Assembly (NCBI GenBank): GCA_963769765.1
Contig: CAVYNA010000003.1
Location: 496,001 to 560,000, forward strand
Direction: 5' to 3'
DNA: 64,000 bases
Source: Bog-756 sp963769765
GTDB taxonomy: Bacteria > Actinomycetota > Acidimicrobiia > Acidimicrobiales > RAAP-2
Below, piece by piece: positions 1 to 11,185 of this stretch. A program made the translations under genes and the position numbers. The stretch's first letter is position 1. Each line of letters opens with the position of its first letter. The notes beneath the pieces were generated by a model. That model ran no database searches and was not told the origin of the DNA. It saw only the letters and a program-made list of their open reading frames with translations.

Positions 1-268
1 CGCGGCGGACCTTCGAGCGGGTGACCTCGACGCCACAGCGCTCGCAGATGATGCCGCGGAAGCGCACCCGCTTGTACTTGCCGCAGTAGCACTCCCAGTC
101 CTTGGTCGGACCGAAGATCTTCTCGCAGAAGAGCCCGTCCTTCTCGGGGCGAAGCGTGCGGTAGTTGATGGTCTCGGGCTTCTTGACTTCTCCGTTTGAC
201 CACCCGCGGATCGAATCGGCCGTGGCCAGTCCGATCCGAAGCTGGTCGAAGTCGTTGACGTCCAACAT
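1..268 (-). CDS. rpoC: RNA polymerase beta' subunit, N-terminal part (runs off the window)
   Basis: This is the start of the largest RNA polymerase subunit. The 89 codons seen begin MLDVNDFDQLRIGLA and include the N-terminal zinc-finger ligands (CYCGKYK, then CERCG), typical of RpoC. The ATG lies directly against the rpoB stop codon with no spacer, so the two are co-transcribed and probably translationally coupled. The rest of the gene, including the catalytic NADFDGD region, lies outside the window. Confidence 0.97.
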   Translation of the reverse strand, partial: MLDVNDFDQLRIGLATADSIRGWSNGEVKKPETINYRTLRPEKDGLFCEKIFGPTKDWECYCGKYKRVRFRGIICERCGVEVTRSKVRR

Positions 269-3844
<3,576 letters not shown>

Positions 3845-4101
3845 CGGCCTACTCCTCCCAGGTGCATGGCGGATGAGACACGAACGGGGTACTGCGGCGA
3901 TTCACTGCTTGATGCTGGACGTCACGAAGTGCTTGCGGGGTCGACGACTGCCGCCAGAGCGGTCGAAGGGGTGCCTGGGCGCGCGTCAACCAGGCAAAAG
4001 ACACAGGAAGGCGTCGGGAGCAGGCACGGCAACCAACAAGCATAACCGGTCGCGCCGCCGTCGACAACACGCGCACCGAGAGGCCCGGTCCGAGCCCCCA
4101 C

Positions 4102-4130
4102 AGGGTAGGAGACCGGTTGGCCCTCGTCAA
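4102..4130 (-). promoter_or_regulatory. Probable rpoBC promoter
   Basis: In the 338-base gap between rplL and rpoB the minus strand carries TTGACG, a 17-base spacer and TACCCT, close to the primary sigma consensus. It lies about 260 bases upstream of the rpoB TTG start, leaving a long untranslated leader. It would let rpoBC be expressed independently of the ribosomal protein genes upstream. The call rests on motif and spacing only. Confidence 0.6.
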
Positions 4131-4136
4131 GCGTTT

Positions 4137-4173
4137 GACCGCCCGGCGGTCCCCCTCGGCCCGATGGGCCGGG
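4137..4173 (-). terminator. Two adjacent GC hairpins after rplL (attenuator/terminator candidate)
   Basis: Just downstream of the rplL stop the transcript can form CGGCCC-ATC-GGGCCG (4157-4171, extendable by a C-G pair past a wobble) and then GACCGCC-GGGCGGTC (4137-4151). No U-tract follows, so this is not a textbook intrinsic terminator. Position, between rplL and the rpoBC promoter, fits partial termination that lowers rpoBC relative to L7/L12. That role is inferred. Confidence 0.35.
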
Positions 4174-4182
4174 TGTACCGCG

Positions 4183-4578
4183 CTACTTGAGCTCGACCGT
4201 TGCGCCGGCGCCTTCGAGCTGCGCCTTCGCCTTCTCCGCGTCCTCCTTGTTGACACGCTCGAGCACCGGCTTCGGAGCACCGTCGACCAGGTCCTTCGCC
4301 TCCTTGAGGCCGAGGCTGGTCAGCGAGCGCACCTCCTTGATGACCTGGATCTTCTTGTCGCCGGCACCGGTGAGGATGACGTCGAACTCGCTCTTTTCCT
4401 CCTCGGCGGCCGCGCCGTCGCCAGCACCGGCGGCGGCCGGAGCGGCGGCAACCGCGACCGGGGCGGCGGCGGTCACGCCGAACCGCTCCTCGAACTCCTT
4501 GAGCAGTTCACTGAGCTCGAGCACGGACAGCTCGGCGATGCCGTCCAGAATCTGGTCCTTGGTGAGGGTTCCTGCCAT
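4183..4578 (-). CDS. rplL: 50S ribosomal protein L7/L12
   Basis: This is the 131-residue stalk protein of the large ribosomal subunit, which recruits translation factors. It shows the N-terminal dimerisation helix (LSVLELSELLKEFEE), an Ala/Gly-rich hinge at about residues 40-60 and the conserved C-terminal domain (KKIQVIKEVRSLTSLGLKEA, ending VELK). AAGGAG sits 6 bases before the ATG. It lies 69 bases after rplJ, with which it forms the L10-L12 complex. Confidence 0.97.
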   Translation of the reverse strand: MAGTLTKDQILDGIAELSVLELSELLKEFEERFGVTAAAPVAVAAAPAAAGAGDGAAAEEEKSEFDVILTGAGDKKIQVIKEVRSLTSLGLKEAKDLVDGAPKPVLERVNKEDAEKAKAQLEGAGATVELK

Positions 4579-4647
4579 CGTGGTCTCCTTGGTCTCTCTC
4601 GTTCGATCGATTCGATTCGTACGGTCTGTCCGGGCGTCCCGATCCGC

Positions 4648-5364
4648 CTAGGCGGTCGGGCCCCCGTCGGCGGGTCCGGCCTCGCCCGACTCTTCCTCTG
4701 CCTCTGCGGCGGGGGTGTCAGAAGCGGCAGTGTCAGCTGCCTCCTCGGCGGCGGCATCTTCTCCTTCGGCAGCGGTGTCTGCCCCCTCGGCAGCGGTGTC
4801 CCCTCCCGTCCCGGCCGAGGGCGCCGCACTTCCGTCGCCGTCGGCGCTGCGTCGGTCGACCAGCGCCGCGAGCCCGTAGGCCAGGTTGCGCGGCAGCGCC
4901 TCGATGAGGCCGGCCAGCTGTTGCAGCGGCGCCGAGAGGGCACCGGCCAGCTGCGCGAGCAGCACCGGGCGCGTCGGCAGCTCCGCGAGTGTGGTGATGT
5001 CAGCCGCCGACAACACGCCATCGCCGACGATCCCACCTTTCACGACCAGGTGCGGGTTGTTGCGGGCGAAGTCGCGCAGGGCCTTCGCGACGGCGCTGAC
5101 ATCGCCCTGTACGAATGCGATCGCGGTCGGTCCGGTCAAGAGGTCGCTGATCGGGGCCTGCGGGCCGCCCGCGACGGCAAGGCGGACCAGGGTGTTCTTG
5201 TAGATCTTGTAGTCGCCACCGGCCGCCGCGAGCTCCCGACGGAGCTCGGCCAGCTCGGCCACGGTCAGGCCGCGATACTCGGTCAACACGGCGCCGTCCG
5301 CGCCGGCGAGCCGTTCTCGCACCTCGTCGACCACCGCGACCTTCTCCGGCCTCGGATCGTCCAT
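4648..5364 (-). CDS. rplJ: 50S ribosomal protein L10 with acidic C-terminal tail
   Basis: L10 anchors L7/L12 dimers to the ribosome. Residues 1 to about 170 match the family (EYRGLTVAELAELRRELAAA and YKIYKNTLVRLA). After that the protein carries about 65 residues rich in Ala, Glu, Asp and Thr with repeated AAEG-type units. This makes it 238 residues, against about 165-190 usual. The tail is low-complexity and likely disordered. A structured leader precedes the gene. Confidence 0.95.
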   Translation of the reverse strand: MDDPRPEKVAVVDEVRERLAGADGAVLTEYRGLTVAELAELRRELAAAGGDYKIYKNTLVRLAVAGGPQAPISDLLTGPTAIAFVQGDVSAVAKALRDFARNNPHLVVKGGIVGDGVLSAADITTLAELPTRPVLLAQLAGALSAPLQQLAGLIEALPRNLAYGLAALVDRRSADGDGSAAPSAGTGGDTAAEGADTAAEGEDAAAEEAADTAASDTPAAEAEEESGEAGPADGGPTA

Positions 5365-5550
5365 CGTCCCTCCATCGAGCTCACTGCTCGCTCATCGGAC
5401 CGCAGCCGACCGCGGAGGGGACCGTCGGGCACCATGGTGCCCGGTACGGAACGCCTCATCAGGCGGATCCAGTGGATCCCTTCGGCACCGGAAGGCCGGC
5501 ACACCGGAGGTCTACGGCAGTTCTGTCTCGTTCTCGAAGCGTGTGACTCT
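5365..5550 (-). promoter_or_regulatory. L10 (rplJ) leader, ribosomal protein autoregulatory RNA
   Basis: The gap before rplJ can fold into several helices. One is the 18-base perfect palindrome CGGGCACCATGGTGCCCG (5426-5443); another is GGATCC-ACT-GGATCC (5465-5479). Just 5' of these, the transcript carries a stretch resembling the CCGUAGACC...CCGGUG part of known L10 leaders, the site where the L10(L12) complex represses its own mRNA. A possible -10 (TAGAGT, 5546-5551) lies at the upstream edge. The assignment rests on position and partial motif; a covariance-model search would settle it. Confidence 0.55.
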
Positions 5551-5585
5551 AGCTCACCCGACCCGTCGAGGACCAGGCGGTCGAC

Positions 5586-6308
5586 TCAGGCCGACGCCGC
5601 AAGCTCCTCGTCGACGCGGCGGGCCAGCATCGGGTCGATGTGGACGCCCGGGCCCATGGTCGACGAGACGGTCACCGCCCGCAGGTAGCGCCCCTTGGCC
5701 GAGGCTGGCTTCGCCCGGTGGATCTCCTCGATCACGGTATGCAGGTTCTCGAGCAGCTTTGCCCGGTCGAAGGAGGCCTTCCCGATCGCAAGGTGGACGT
5801 TGCCGACCTTGTCGGTGCGGTACTCGACCCGGCCGCCCTTGTACTCGACGACGGCACGCTCGACGTCGTCGGTCACCGTGCCCGTCTTCGGGTTCGGCAT
5901 GAGGCCTCGCGGACCGAGGACCCGGCCGAGGGTACCGACCTGGCCCATCAGGTCAGGAGTCGCGATGGCCACGTCGAACTCGAGGAAGCCCTCGTTGGCG
6001 ACCCTCGCCACCAGGTCGTCCGCACCCACGACGTCGGCTCCGGCCGCCCGCGCCTCAGCCGCCTTCTCGCCGGCGGCGAAGACCGCGACCCGCGCCGTCT
6101 TGCCGGTGCCCGCCGGCAGGGACAGCGTGCCCCTGACGATCTGGTCGGCCTTGCGCGGGTCGACGCCCAACCGGATGGCCACCTCGACGGTCTCGTCGAA
6201 GCCGGCCGAGGCCGAGGCCTTGACCAACTCGATGGCCTCCGCAGGCGAGTAGAGGTGCTGCCGGTCGTACCGCCCCAGGCTCGCTTGGTACTTCTTCCCT
6301 CTGGACAT
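5586..6308 (-). CDS. rplA: 50S ribosomal protein L1
   Basis: This is the 240-residue L1 stalk protein, which moves deacylated tRNA out of the E site. The sequence starts MSRGKKYQASLGRYDRQ and has the conserved LGRVLGPRGLMPNPKTGTV loop and the C-terminal TVSSTMGPGVHID element. It follows rplK after 38 bases in the usual L11-L1 operon. In many bacteria L1 also represses this operon by binding mRNA; no leader site was identified here. Confidence 0.97.
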   Translation of the reverse strand: MSRGKKYQASLGRYDRQHLYSPAEAIELVKASASAGFDETVEVAIRLGVDPRKADQIVRGTLSLPAGTGKTARVAVFAAGEKAAEARAAGADVVGADDLVARVANEGFLEFDVAIATPDLMGQVGTLGRVLGPRGLMPNPKTGTVTDDVERAVVEYKGGRVEYRTDKVGNVHLAIGKASFDRAKLLENLHTVIEEIHRAKPASAKGRYLRAVTVSSTMGPGVHIDPMLARRVDEELAASA

Positions 6309-6346
6309 GCTCGTTCTCCGTCTCTCGTACGTGTGCGGCCCCGGCC

Positions 6347-6778
6347 TCAGCCGGCGACCACGATCCCCATCGAACGGGCCGTCCCGGCGACCTGTCGCTT
6401 GGCCGCCTCGAGGTCGCCGGTGTTGAGGTCGGGCAGCTTGACCGTCGCGATCTCCTCGACCTGTGCATCGGTCACCGTCCCGACCTGCTCGCGACCTGCG
6501 TTCTGCGCGCCCTTGTCGAGGCCGGCGGCCTGCCGCAGCAGGGCGGGCGTCGGCGGGGTCTTGAGAATGAACGAGAACGTCCGGTCCTCGTAGATCGAGA
6601 TCTCCACCGGAATGATCGAGCCGCGCTGGTTCTCGGTGGCCGCGTTGTACTGCTTGCAGAACTCCATGGTCTGGACCCCGTGGGGGCCGAGCGCGGTCCC
6701 GACCGGCGGCGCGGGAGTCGCGCCCCCTGCAGGGAGCTGGATCTTCACGACCGCGAGGACGCGTTTCTTCGGTGGCAT
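6347..6778 (-). CDS. rplK: 50S ribosomal protein L11
   Basis: L11 (143 residues) binds 23S rRNA in the GTPase centre and is needed for the stringent response. It shows LPAGGATPAPPVGTALGP with the proline-rich 23S-binding segment, and the C-terminal RNA-binding domain ending GTARSMGIVV. It lies 27 bases after nusG and 38 bases before rplA. Confidence 0.97.
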   Translation of the reverse strand: MPPKKRVLAVVKIQLPAGGATPAPPVGTALGPHGVQTMEFCKQYNAATENQRGSIIPVEISIYEDRTFSFILKTPPTPALLRQAAGLDKGAQNAGREQVGTVTDAQVEEIATVKLPDLNTGDLEAAKRQVAGTARSMGIVVAG

Positions 6779-6805
6779 CGGTGGTCTTCCTCCTGGCCCG
6801 CCGGG

Positions 6806-7596
6806 CTACAACTTTGCGACTTGGCTGAACTCGAGCTCGACCGGAGTCTCACGGCCGAAGATATTGACCAGCACTTTGAGCTTGAGCTGATCCTCGTTGA
6901 TCTCCGCGATCTGCCCGGAGAAGTCGGCGAAGGGACCCTCCTTGACCCGGACGGTTTCCCCCACCTCGTGCTCGAGACGTGGCCGGCTCCGCTTGGAGGG
7001 AGCCTCGGCACCTTCGACCTTGACCTGGAGGATCCCCTCGACCTCCCGGCGTGAAAGCGGGGTGGGCTTGGTGCCCGGACCGACGAAACCTGTGACGCCT
7101 GGCGTGTTGCGGATGACCGCCCAGCTGTCGTCGTCGAGCTCGCAGCGACACAGCAAGTAGCCGGGGAAGACCTTCTTCTGGACGACGACCTTCTTCCCGT
7201 TCTTGAACTCGACGACGTCCTCCATCGGGATGACCACCTCGTAGATGCGGTCCTCCATGTTCATCGAGGCGGTGCGGCTGTGCAGGTTCGACTTGACCTT
7301 GTTCTCATAGCCGGCGTAGGTGTGAACCACGTACCAGCGACCGGGGAGGTCGTAGGGGCTGACGACGAACGGCTCCTCCTCGAGGTCCTCGACGTCGAGG
7401 TCCTCGTCGTCGAGGTCCTCGACGACGGCGTCGTCAGACGTCTCCGTACCGGTGAGTCCGCCGCTGGGACGTCCGCCGCTGGGACGTCCGGCGCCACGTC
7501 GTCACCGGCGGGCGCGTCGATCTCCGAGGCGCTCACCTGGTCGGCCTTCTCTTCGTCGCTGCCGGGCACACCGGTCTCGTCATGGGTCACGGTCAT
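6806..7596 (-). CDS. nusG: Transcription antitermination factor NusG (one-base frame break in N-terminal region)
   Basis: NusG links RNA polymerase to the ribosome and modulates pausing. The NGN core (WYVVHTYAGYENKVK), the FPGYLLCR and NTPGVTGFVG motifs and the C-terminal KOW domain (VKEGPFADFSGQIAEINED, then NIFGRETPVELEFSQV) are intact up to 6806. Only an internal GTG inside WYVV would start that frame, which would remove a core strand. The frame starting at ATG 7596 encodes an acidic extension (MTVTHDETGVPGSDEEKAD...) like other actinobacterial NusG proteins. It joins the core frame (TSDDAVVEDLDDEDL) if one base is added near 7456, beside a 15-bp tandem repeat (7456-7490). Sequence error is likely; genuine frameshifting is possible but unsupported. 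It starts 5 bases after secE. Confidence 0.85.
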
Positions 7597-7601
7597 CTCG
7601 A

Positions 7602-7895
7602 TCAGGTCTTGAACAGCCAGAGCACGCCTTTCGCGAAGGCGTAGTTGAGGATGAAGATCAGGACCATCAGCGTGAGGAGGGTGACCAGCGTCACCGTCGT
7701 GTAGTTGATGACCTCGGACCTGTTCGGCCAGGCTACCTGGCGGAGCTCGGACCTCACCTCGCGGAAGAACTGGCCGAAGTGGAACGGCTCGCGCTTGGGT
7801 GGCCGCCGCGGTGGCGTGGCGGTCTTCCGGGGCGGCGCCTCCCCTTCGGGATCCTGCCCCTGGCGCTGCATCATTCGCTTCTGTTCTCGGTTCAC
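7602..7895 (-). CDS. secE: Preprotein translocase subunit SecE
   Basis: SecE is the small clamp of the SecYEG channel in the plasma membrane. The C-terminal part has the family signature FFREVRSELRQVAWPNRSEV followed by one transmembrane helix (about residues 68-90) ending near the C-terminus. The N-terminus is basic and proline-rich. GTG 7895 is preferred because GAAGGAAGA lies 5-8 bases upstream; an upstream GTG at 7919 has no ribosome-binding site. It sits between tRNA-Trp and nusG, its conserved place. Confidence 0.93.
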   Translation of the reverse strand: MNREQKRMMQRQGQDPEGEAPPRKTATPPRRPPKREPFHFGQFFREVRSELRQVAWPNRSEVINYTTVTLVTLLTLMVLIFILNYAFAKGVLWLFKT

Positions 7896-7932
7896 GTGCC
7901 GTCTTCCTTCGACCGTCACGACGGGTGGGGAG

Positions 7933-8005
7933 CAGGGCAGGAGGGACTCGAACCCCCAACCGCCGGTTTTGGAGACCGGTGCTCTGCCAGTTGAGCTACT
8001 GCCCT
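7933..8005 (-). tRNA. trnW: tRNA-Trp (CCA anticodon)
   Basis: A 73-base cloverleaf reads on the minus strand: acceptor AGGGCAG/CTGCCCT, a D-arm beginning TAGCTCAACTGGCAGAGC, an anticodon loop with CCA, and T-arm GGTTCGAGTCC. CCA is not encoded at the 3' end. It lies immediately upstream of secE, a common arrangement. Confidence 0.96.
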
Positions 8006-8123
8006 CTGTCGATCGCCATGCCGCGAACGGTCGGCCGAACGCGTCGGGCGGTCCCTCAGGGTACCACGGGCTCCTCGGTCGGCCCCGGGGTGCGGTCCCT
8101 CCGAAACGGACCGCCGGGTCCTG

Positions 8124-8288
8124 CTAGCGGGTCTCCTTGTGCAGCGTGTGCTTGCGATCGAAGCGGCAGAATTTCTTCATCTCGATCCGCTCGCGGTCGT
8201 TCATCTTGTTCTTCGTCGTGATGTAGTTGCGCCGCTTGCAGACCTCGCAGGCGAGGGTCACCTGGACCCGCTTGTCGTTCTTCGCCAT
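8124..8288 (-). CDS. rpmG: 50S ribosomal protein L33
   Basis: This is a 54-residue ribosomal protein starting MAKNDKRVQVTLACEVCKRRNY and ending KHTLHKETR. AAGGAG lies 6 bases before the ATG, which decides the start over an upstream in-frame ATG. The first zinc-ribbon pair (CEVC) is present. In the second pair the last ligand position is Asp (CRFD instead of CxxC), so zinc binding may be weakened. It lies between tRNA-Trp and tRNA-Met. Confidence 0.95.
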   Translation of the reverse strand: MAKNDKRVQVTLACEVCKRRNYITTKNKMNDRERIEMKKFCRFDRKHTLHKETR

Positions 8289-8330
8289 GTGGACTCCTTG
8301 TCTCCTCGACCTGCTGTCTCCGTGAGCTGG

Positions 8331-8404
8331 TAGCGGCGGCCGGACTCGAACCGGCGACCCCACGATTATGAGCCGTGTGCTCTAACCAACTGAGCTACGC
8401 CGCC
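8331..8404 (-). tRNA. trnM: tRNA-Met (CAT anticodon, elongator type)
   Basis: The minus strand reads GGCGGCGTAGCTCAGTTGG, an anticodon stem CACGG/TCGTG with loop CTCATAA, and T-arm GGTTCGAGTCC. An encoded CCA follows at 8330-8328. The anticodon stem lacks the three G-C pairs of an initiator tRNA. A CAT anticodon could also be the lysidine-modified Ile2 tRNA, but the body matches elongator Met better. Confidence 0.9.
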
Positions 8405-8411
8405 ACGGGCG

Positions 8412-8484
8412 AGCCCCCTGTCGGAATCGAACCGACGACACCAGCCTTACCATGGCTGTGCTCTGCCGACTGAGCTAAGGGGGC
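8412..8484 (-). tRNA. trnT: tRNA-Thr (GGT anticodon)
   Basis: A 73-base cloverleaf on the minus strand has acceptor GCCCCCT/AGGGGGC, anticodon stem CAGCC/GGCTG with loop ATGGTAA, and T-arm GGTTCGATTCC. It is separated by 7 bases from tRNA-Met, so the two are likely co-transcribed. Confidence 0.96.
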
Positions 8485-8603
8485 GGTGCGACTCGACCGA
8501 GCAGCAGGGCAGAGAGCATACCCAACGCGGCCCGCGCCGAGGAGACGGCGGGGTGGAGTCGCAACGTCAGGGGGGCGCGCGGGGGCCCCGCTACCATCGC
8601 CGG

Positions 8604-9086
8604 ATGCAGGTCCGCCTGGCCCGTCCGACCGATGCCGAGGCGATCCGCCTCCTCTACAACGCGGAGGTCGTCGGCTCGACCGCCACCTTCGACCTCGTCC
8701 CTCGCACGCCCGAGGAGCAGGCCGCCTGGATGGTCGAGCACGGTGGCCCGCACCCCGCGATCGTCGCCGACGACGGGACGGTGCTCGGGTTCGGCTCGCT
8801 CTCCGTCTACCGCGACCGACCCTCCTACTCGACGTCCGTCGAGGACTCCGTCTATGTCGACACGGCCCACCGTGGCCGGGGAGTCGGTCGGCTGCTGCTC
8901 GCAGAGCTCGTCGAGCTCGGTGGTCGCCATGGGTTCCACACCATGATCGCCCGCATCGGCGGCGACAACGCCGCCTCGATCAGGCTCCACGAGTCGTGCG
9001 GCTTCACGCTGATCGGCGTCGAGCGGGAGATCGGTCGCAAGTTCAACCGCTGGCTCGACGTCTCGGTCCTCCAGCGGATGCTCTGA
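8604..9086 (+). CDS. GNAT family N-acetyltransferase (phosphinothricin acetyltransferase-like)
   Basis: A 160-residue acetyl-CoA-dependent N-acetyltransferase. It shows the GNAT acetyl-CoA loop VYVDTAHRGRGVGRLLL (residues about 89-105) and the family ending GFTLIGVEREIGRKFNRWLDV seen in Bar/Pat and methionine-sulfoximine acetyltransferases. The exact substrate cannot be told from sequence. TACCAT lies 6 bases before the ATG, so the message is probably leaderless. It is transcribed away from the tRNA cluster. Confidence 0.85.
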   Translation: MQVRLARPTDAEAIRLLYNAEVVGSTATFDLVPRTPEEQAAWMVEHGGPHPAIVADDGTVLGFGSLSVYRDRPSYSTSVEDSVYVDTAHRGRGVGRLLLAELVELGGRHGFHTMIARIGGDNAASIRLHESCGFTLIGVEREIGRKFNRWLDVSVLQRML

Positions 9087-9099
9087 CCGGCCGGGAGCG

Positions 9100-10788
9100 T
9101 CAGGTCCCCGCGGTCACCAGTGGTGACGGCTCGGCAGCGAGATCGAACTGGCGGGCGCGGTCCCAGCTCGCGAGTGGAACCGTGAGCACGACGAGGAGCC
9201 AGAGCAGGGTCAGCACGATCGAGAGCGGATCGCCGGTGAGCAGGTGGGCGACCAACTGGGTCGCGCCCGGGAGCTCGATGAACGCCGTCACCATCGAGAG
9301 CACGATGAGCAGGGATCGCAGCCGGCCGAGGGCCACCGGAGCGAGCAGGATGAGACCCCAGGAGAGGTACCACGGCTGGACGACCGGTCCGAGCACCACG
9401 AAGGCCAGCAGCGTGACACCGAGCGCCTTGAGGGTGCCGATCCGGTCGCTGTTCAACAACAGCCACACCCCGAGGACGGCCGCAGCGAGCAGTCCGAGGA
9501 ACCGGGTGGCGGTCAGGATCGCGCCTGAGGAGATTCCGATGTGGAGCCCGTGGGCGAGCGAGGTCCCGATGACCGAGAGGGAGGTCGTCGGCGCGGTCCA
9601 CGAGCGCACTGCTCCCGGCGTGCCGAGGATGCTGATCCACCCCCATCCGAGCCCGCTGACGAACGAGAAGAAGCCCAGCACGCCGGCGCCGATCAGCCCG
9701 GACGTCACCACTGGCCGGAGCCGGTCGCGTTTGGAGGCCATCGGACCGAGCCAGCTCCAGCCGATGTAGAGGATGCCGAGCGCTGCGGGCGCCTTGATCG
9801 CCGTCGCGAGTGCGCACAACACGACACCGAGGATCGGCCGCTTGTCCTTCGCCGCGGTGAGCCCCGCCACGAGCAGTCCGAGCATGAGCGCGTCGTTGTG
9901 GGCGCCGCCGATGAGGTGGAAGATCGTCACCGGATTGAGAACCATCAGCGTGAAGATCTCGGCGCCGTCACGGCGGTAGAGGCGTGCGAGCTTGGGTACG
10001 CAGGCCGCCATGATGAGGACGCCGGCGAAGGCGAGCAGGCGGAGCAGGATGATCGTCGCGAGCTCGTTGTGGAAGGTGATGCGGGCGAAGAACCCGTCGA
10101 GCTGGAGGAAGAGTGGGCCGTACGGGGCAGGCGCGTTGCCCCAGAGGCTGTCCACCGGGTTGGTGTAGGAGTTGTTGCCGAGCTCGAAGGGGCCGTAGAG
10201 GTACGGGTTCATGTGGTGGCTGACCATCTCGCCCTGGGCCGCGTAGGAGTAGACGTCTCGACTGAAGAGCGGGGCGATGACCAGCATCGGCAGGGACCAG
10301 AGGCCGAACACCCACATCATCTGGTGGAACGGCACGCCCGGGCGGGAGGCGTAGAGGCGGCTCATCCCCCACCACACGCGCATGAACAACAGCAGCCCGC
10401 CGTAGACCGCGGCGAGGGTGAAGTAGAGCCCCCAGACGCTCCCCTTGTCGTTGGCGGGCACGCCGAAGAACCAGACACCTGGCATCTCGAGCTTGAACGG
10501 AGAACTGGGCAACGAGGCACCGATGCTCACCGCGAGCACGGCCACGAAACCGAGCAGCGCCGGGCGCAGGACGAGCCCGCGGGGTAGCGCGTCCGTCGAA
10601 CCGTTCGACCCCGAGTCGACAGGGAGCCCGCTCGGCCCCGCCACCCGCTCGCGCAACGCGCGGACCGTCGCCGCAGACACGCTCCACAGCGCTGCCGACC
10701 ATTCGACGAGGCGCGGCGCATGTCCGGCCCGCGGTGTCGTTGGAGCTCCGCCGTCGGGGAGGTCGGCGGCCGTCACGTCGGGGGGCAT
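9100..10788 (-). CDS. Polyprenol-phosphomannose-dependent alpha-1,6-mannosyltransferase, MptA/MptB type
   Basis: A 562-residue integral membrane glycosyltransferase with about a dozen hydrophobic helices. The conserved extracytoplasmic loop SRDVYSYAAQGEMVSHHMNPYL is characteristic of the actinobacterial mannosyltransferases that extend the mannan core of lipomannan/lipoarabinomannan from a polyprenol-phosphate donor. A second family marker, GGAHNDALM, lies near the middle. GGAGTAAGG precedes the ATG. The first 70 or so residues are hydrophilic and cytoplasmic. Confidence 0.85.
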   Translation of the reverse strand: MPPDVTAADLPDGGAPTTPRAGHAPRLVEWSAALWSVSAATVRALRERVAGPSGLPVDSGSNGSTDALPRGLVLRPALLGFVAVLAVSIGASLPSSPFKLEMPGVWFFGVPANDKGSVWGLYFTLAAVYGGLLLFMRVWWGMSRLYASRPGVPFHQMMWVFGLWSLPMLVIAPLFSRDVYSYAAQGEMVSHHMNPYLYGPFELGNNSYTNPVDSLWGNAPAPYGPLFLQLDGFFARITFHNELATIILLRLLAFAGVLIMAACVPKLARLYRRDGAEIFTLMVLNPVTIFHLIGGAHNDALMLGLLVAGLTAAKDKRPILGVVLCALATAIKAPAALGILYIGWSWLGPMASKRDRLRPVVTSGLIGAGVLGFFSFVSGLGWGWISILGTPGAVRSWTAPTTSLSVIGTSLAHGLHIGISSGAILTATRFLGLLAAAVLGVWLLLNSDRIGTLKALGVTLLAFVVLGPVVQPWYLSWGLILLAPVALGRLRSLLIVLSMVTAFIELPGATQLVAHLLTGDPLSIVLTLLWLLVVLTVPLASWDRARQFDLAAEPSPLVTAGT

Positions 10789-10950
10789 CGGTTGCGCCTT
10801 ACTCCTCGGTCGTCGGACCGCCGGACGGGCCGGTCGGTGCGCTCAGGCGGAGTGGGATCCGACGTCCCGTCCGCTCGGGTCTCGGCTGCTGGTCACCGCC
10901 GGCTACCCCCCGGACAGGCGTGGCCGCGACCGCAATCGTTTCGTAACGCC

Positions 10951-10978
10951 ATTGTAACGAACGGCGACCTGCGATCAA
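10951..10978 (-). promoter_or_regulatory. Probable promoter of the mannosyltransferase gene
   Basis: The minus strand reads TTGATC, 16 bases, then TACAAT, a good match to the primary sigma consensus in an AT-richer patch. It would give a leader of about 155 bases. A direct repeat GTAACG flanks the -10 region. Confidence 0.5.
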
Positions 10979-11058
10979 GGGCGGTGCTCGCCCGTTGCAC
11001 CGCCGCCGGAGGCGCCTCGAGCCGTGCGGCCGGGGCGGCCTCCGGCGGGCACGCGCGG

Positions 11059-11140
11059 TGGGCCGGGAAGGATTCGAACCTTCGAAGGCAGAACCGGCAG
11101 ATTTACAGTCTGCTCCCTTTGGCCGCTCGGGCACCGACCC
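11059..11140 (-). tRNA. trnY: tRNA-Tyr (GTA anticodon)
   Basis: This is a class II tRNA with a long variable arm. The minus strand reads GGGTCGGTGCCCGAGCGGCC, anticodon stem GCAGA/TCTGC with loop CTGTAAA, and T-arm GAAGGTTCGAATCCTTC. The acceptor pairs GGGTCGG with CCGGCCC. CCA is not encoded. Confidence 0.95.
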
Positions 11141-11185
11141 GCAGGCCGGAAGGTTACCGCCTGGCGCGGCGGTAGGGTTCTGCCC

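Noticed and set aside
6806..7330. NusG starting at the internal GTG 7330
   Set aside because: It would delete the Trp-Tyr of the first NGN strand, which is conserved.
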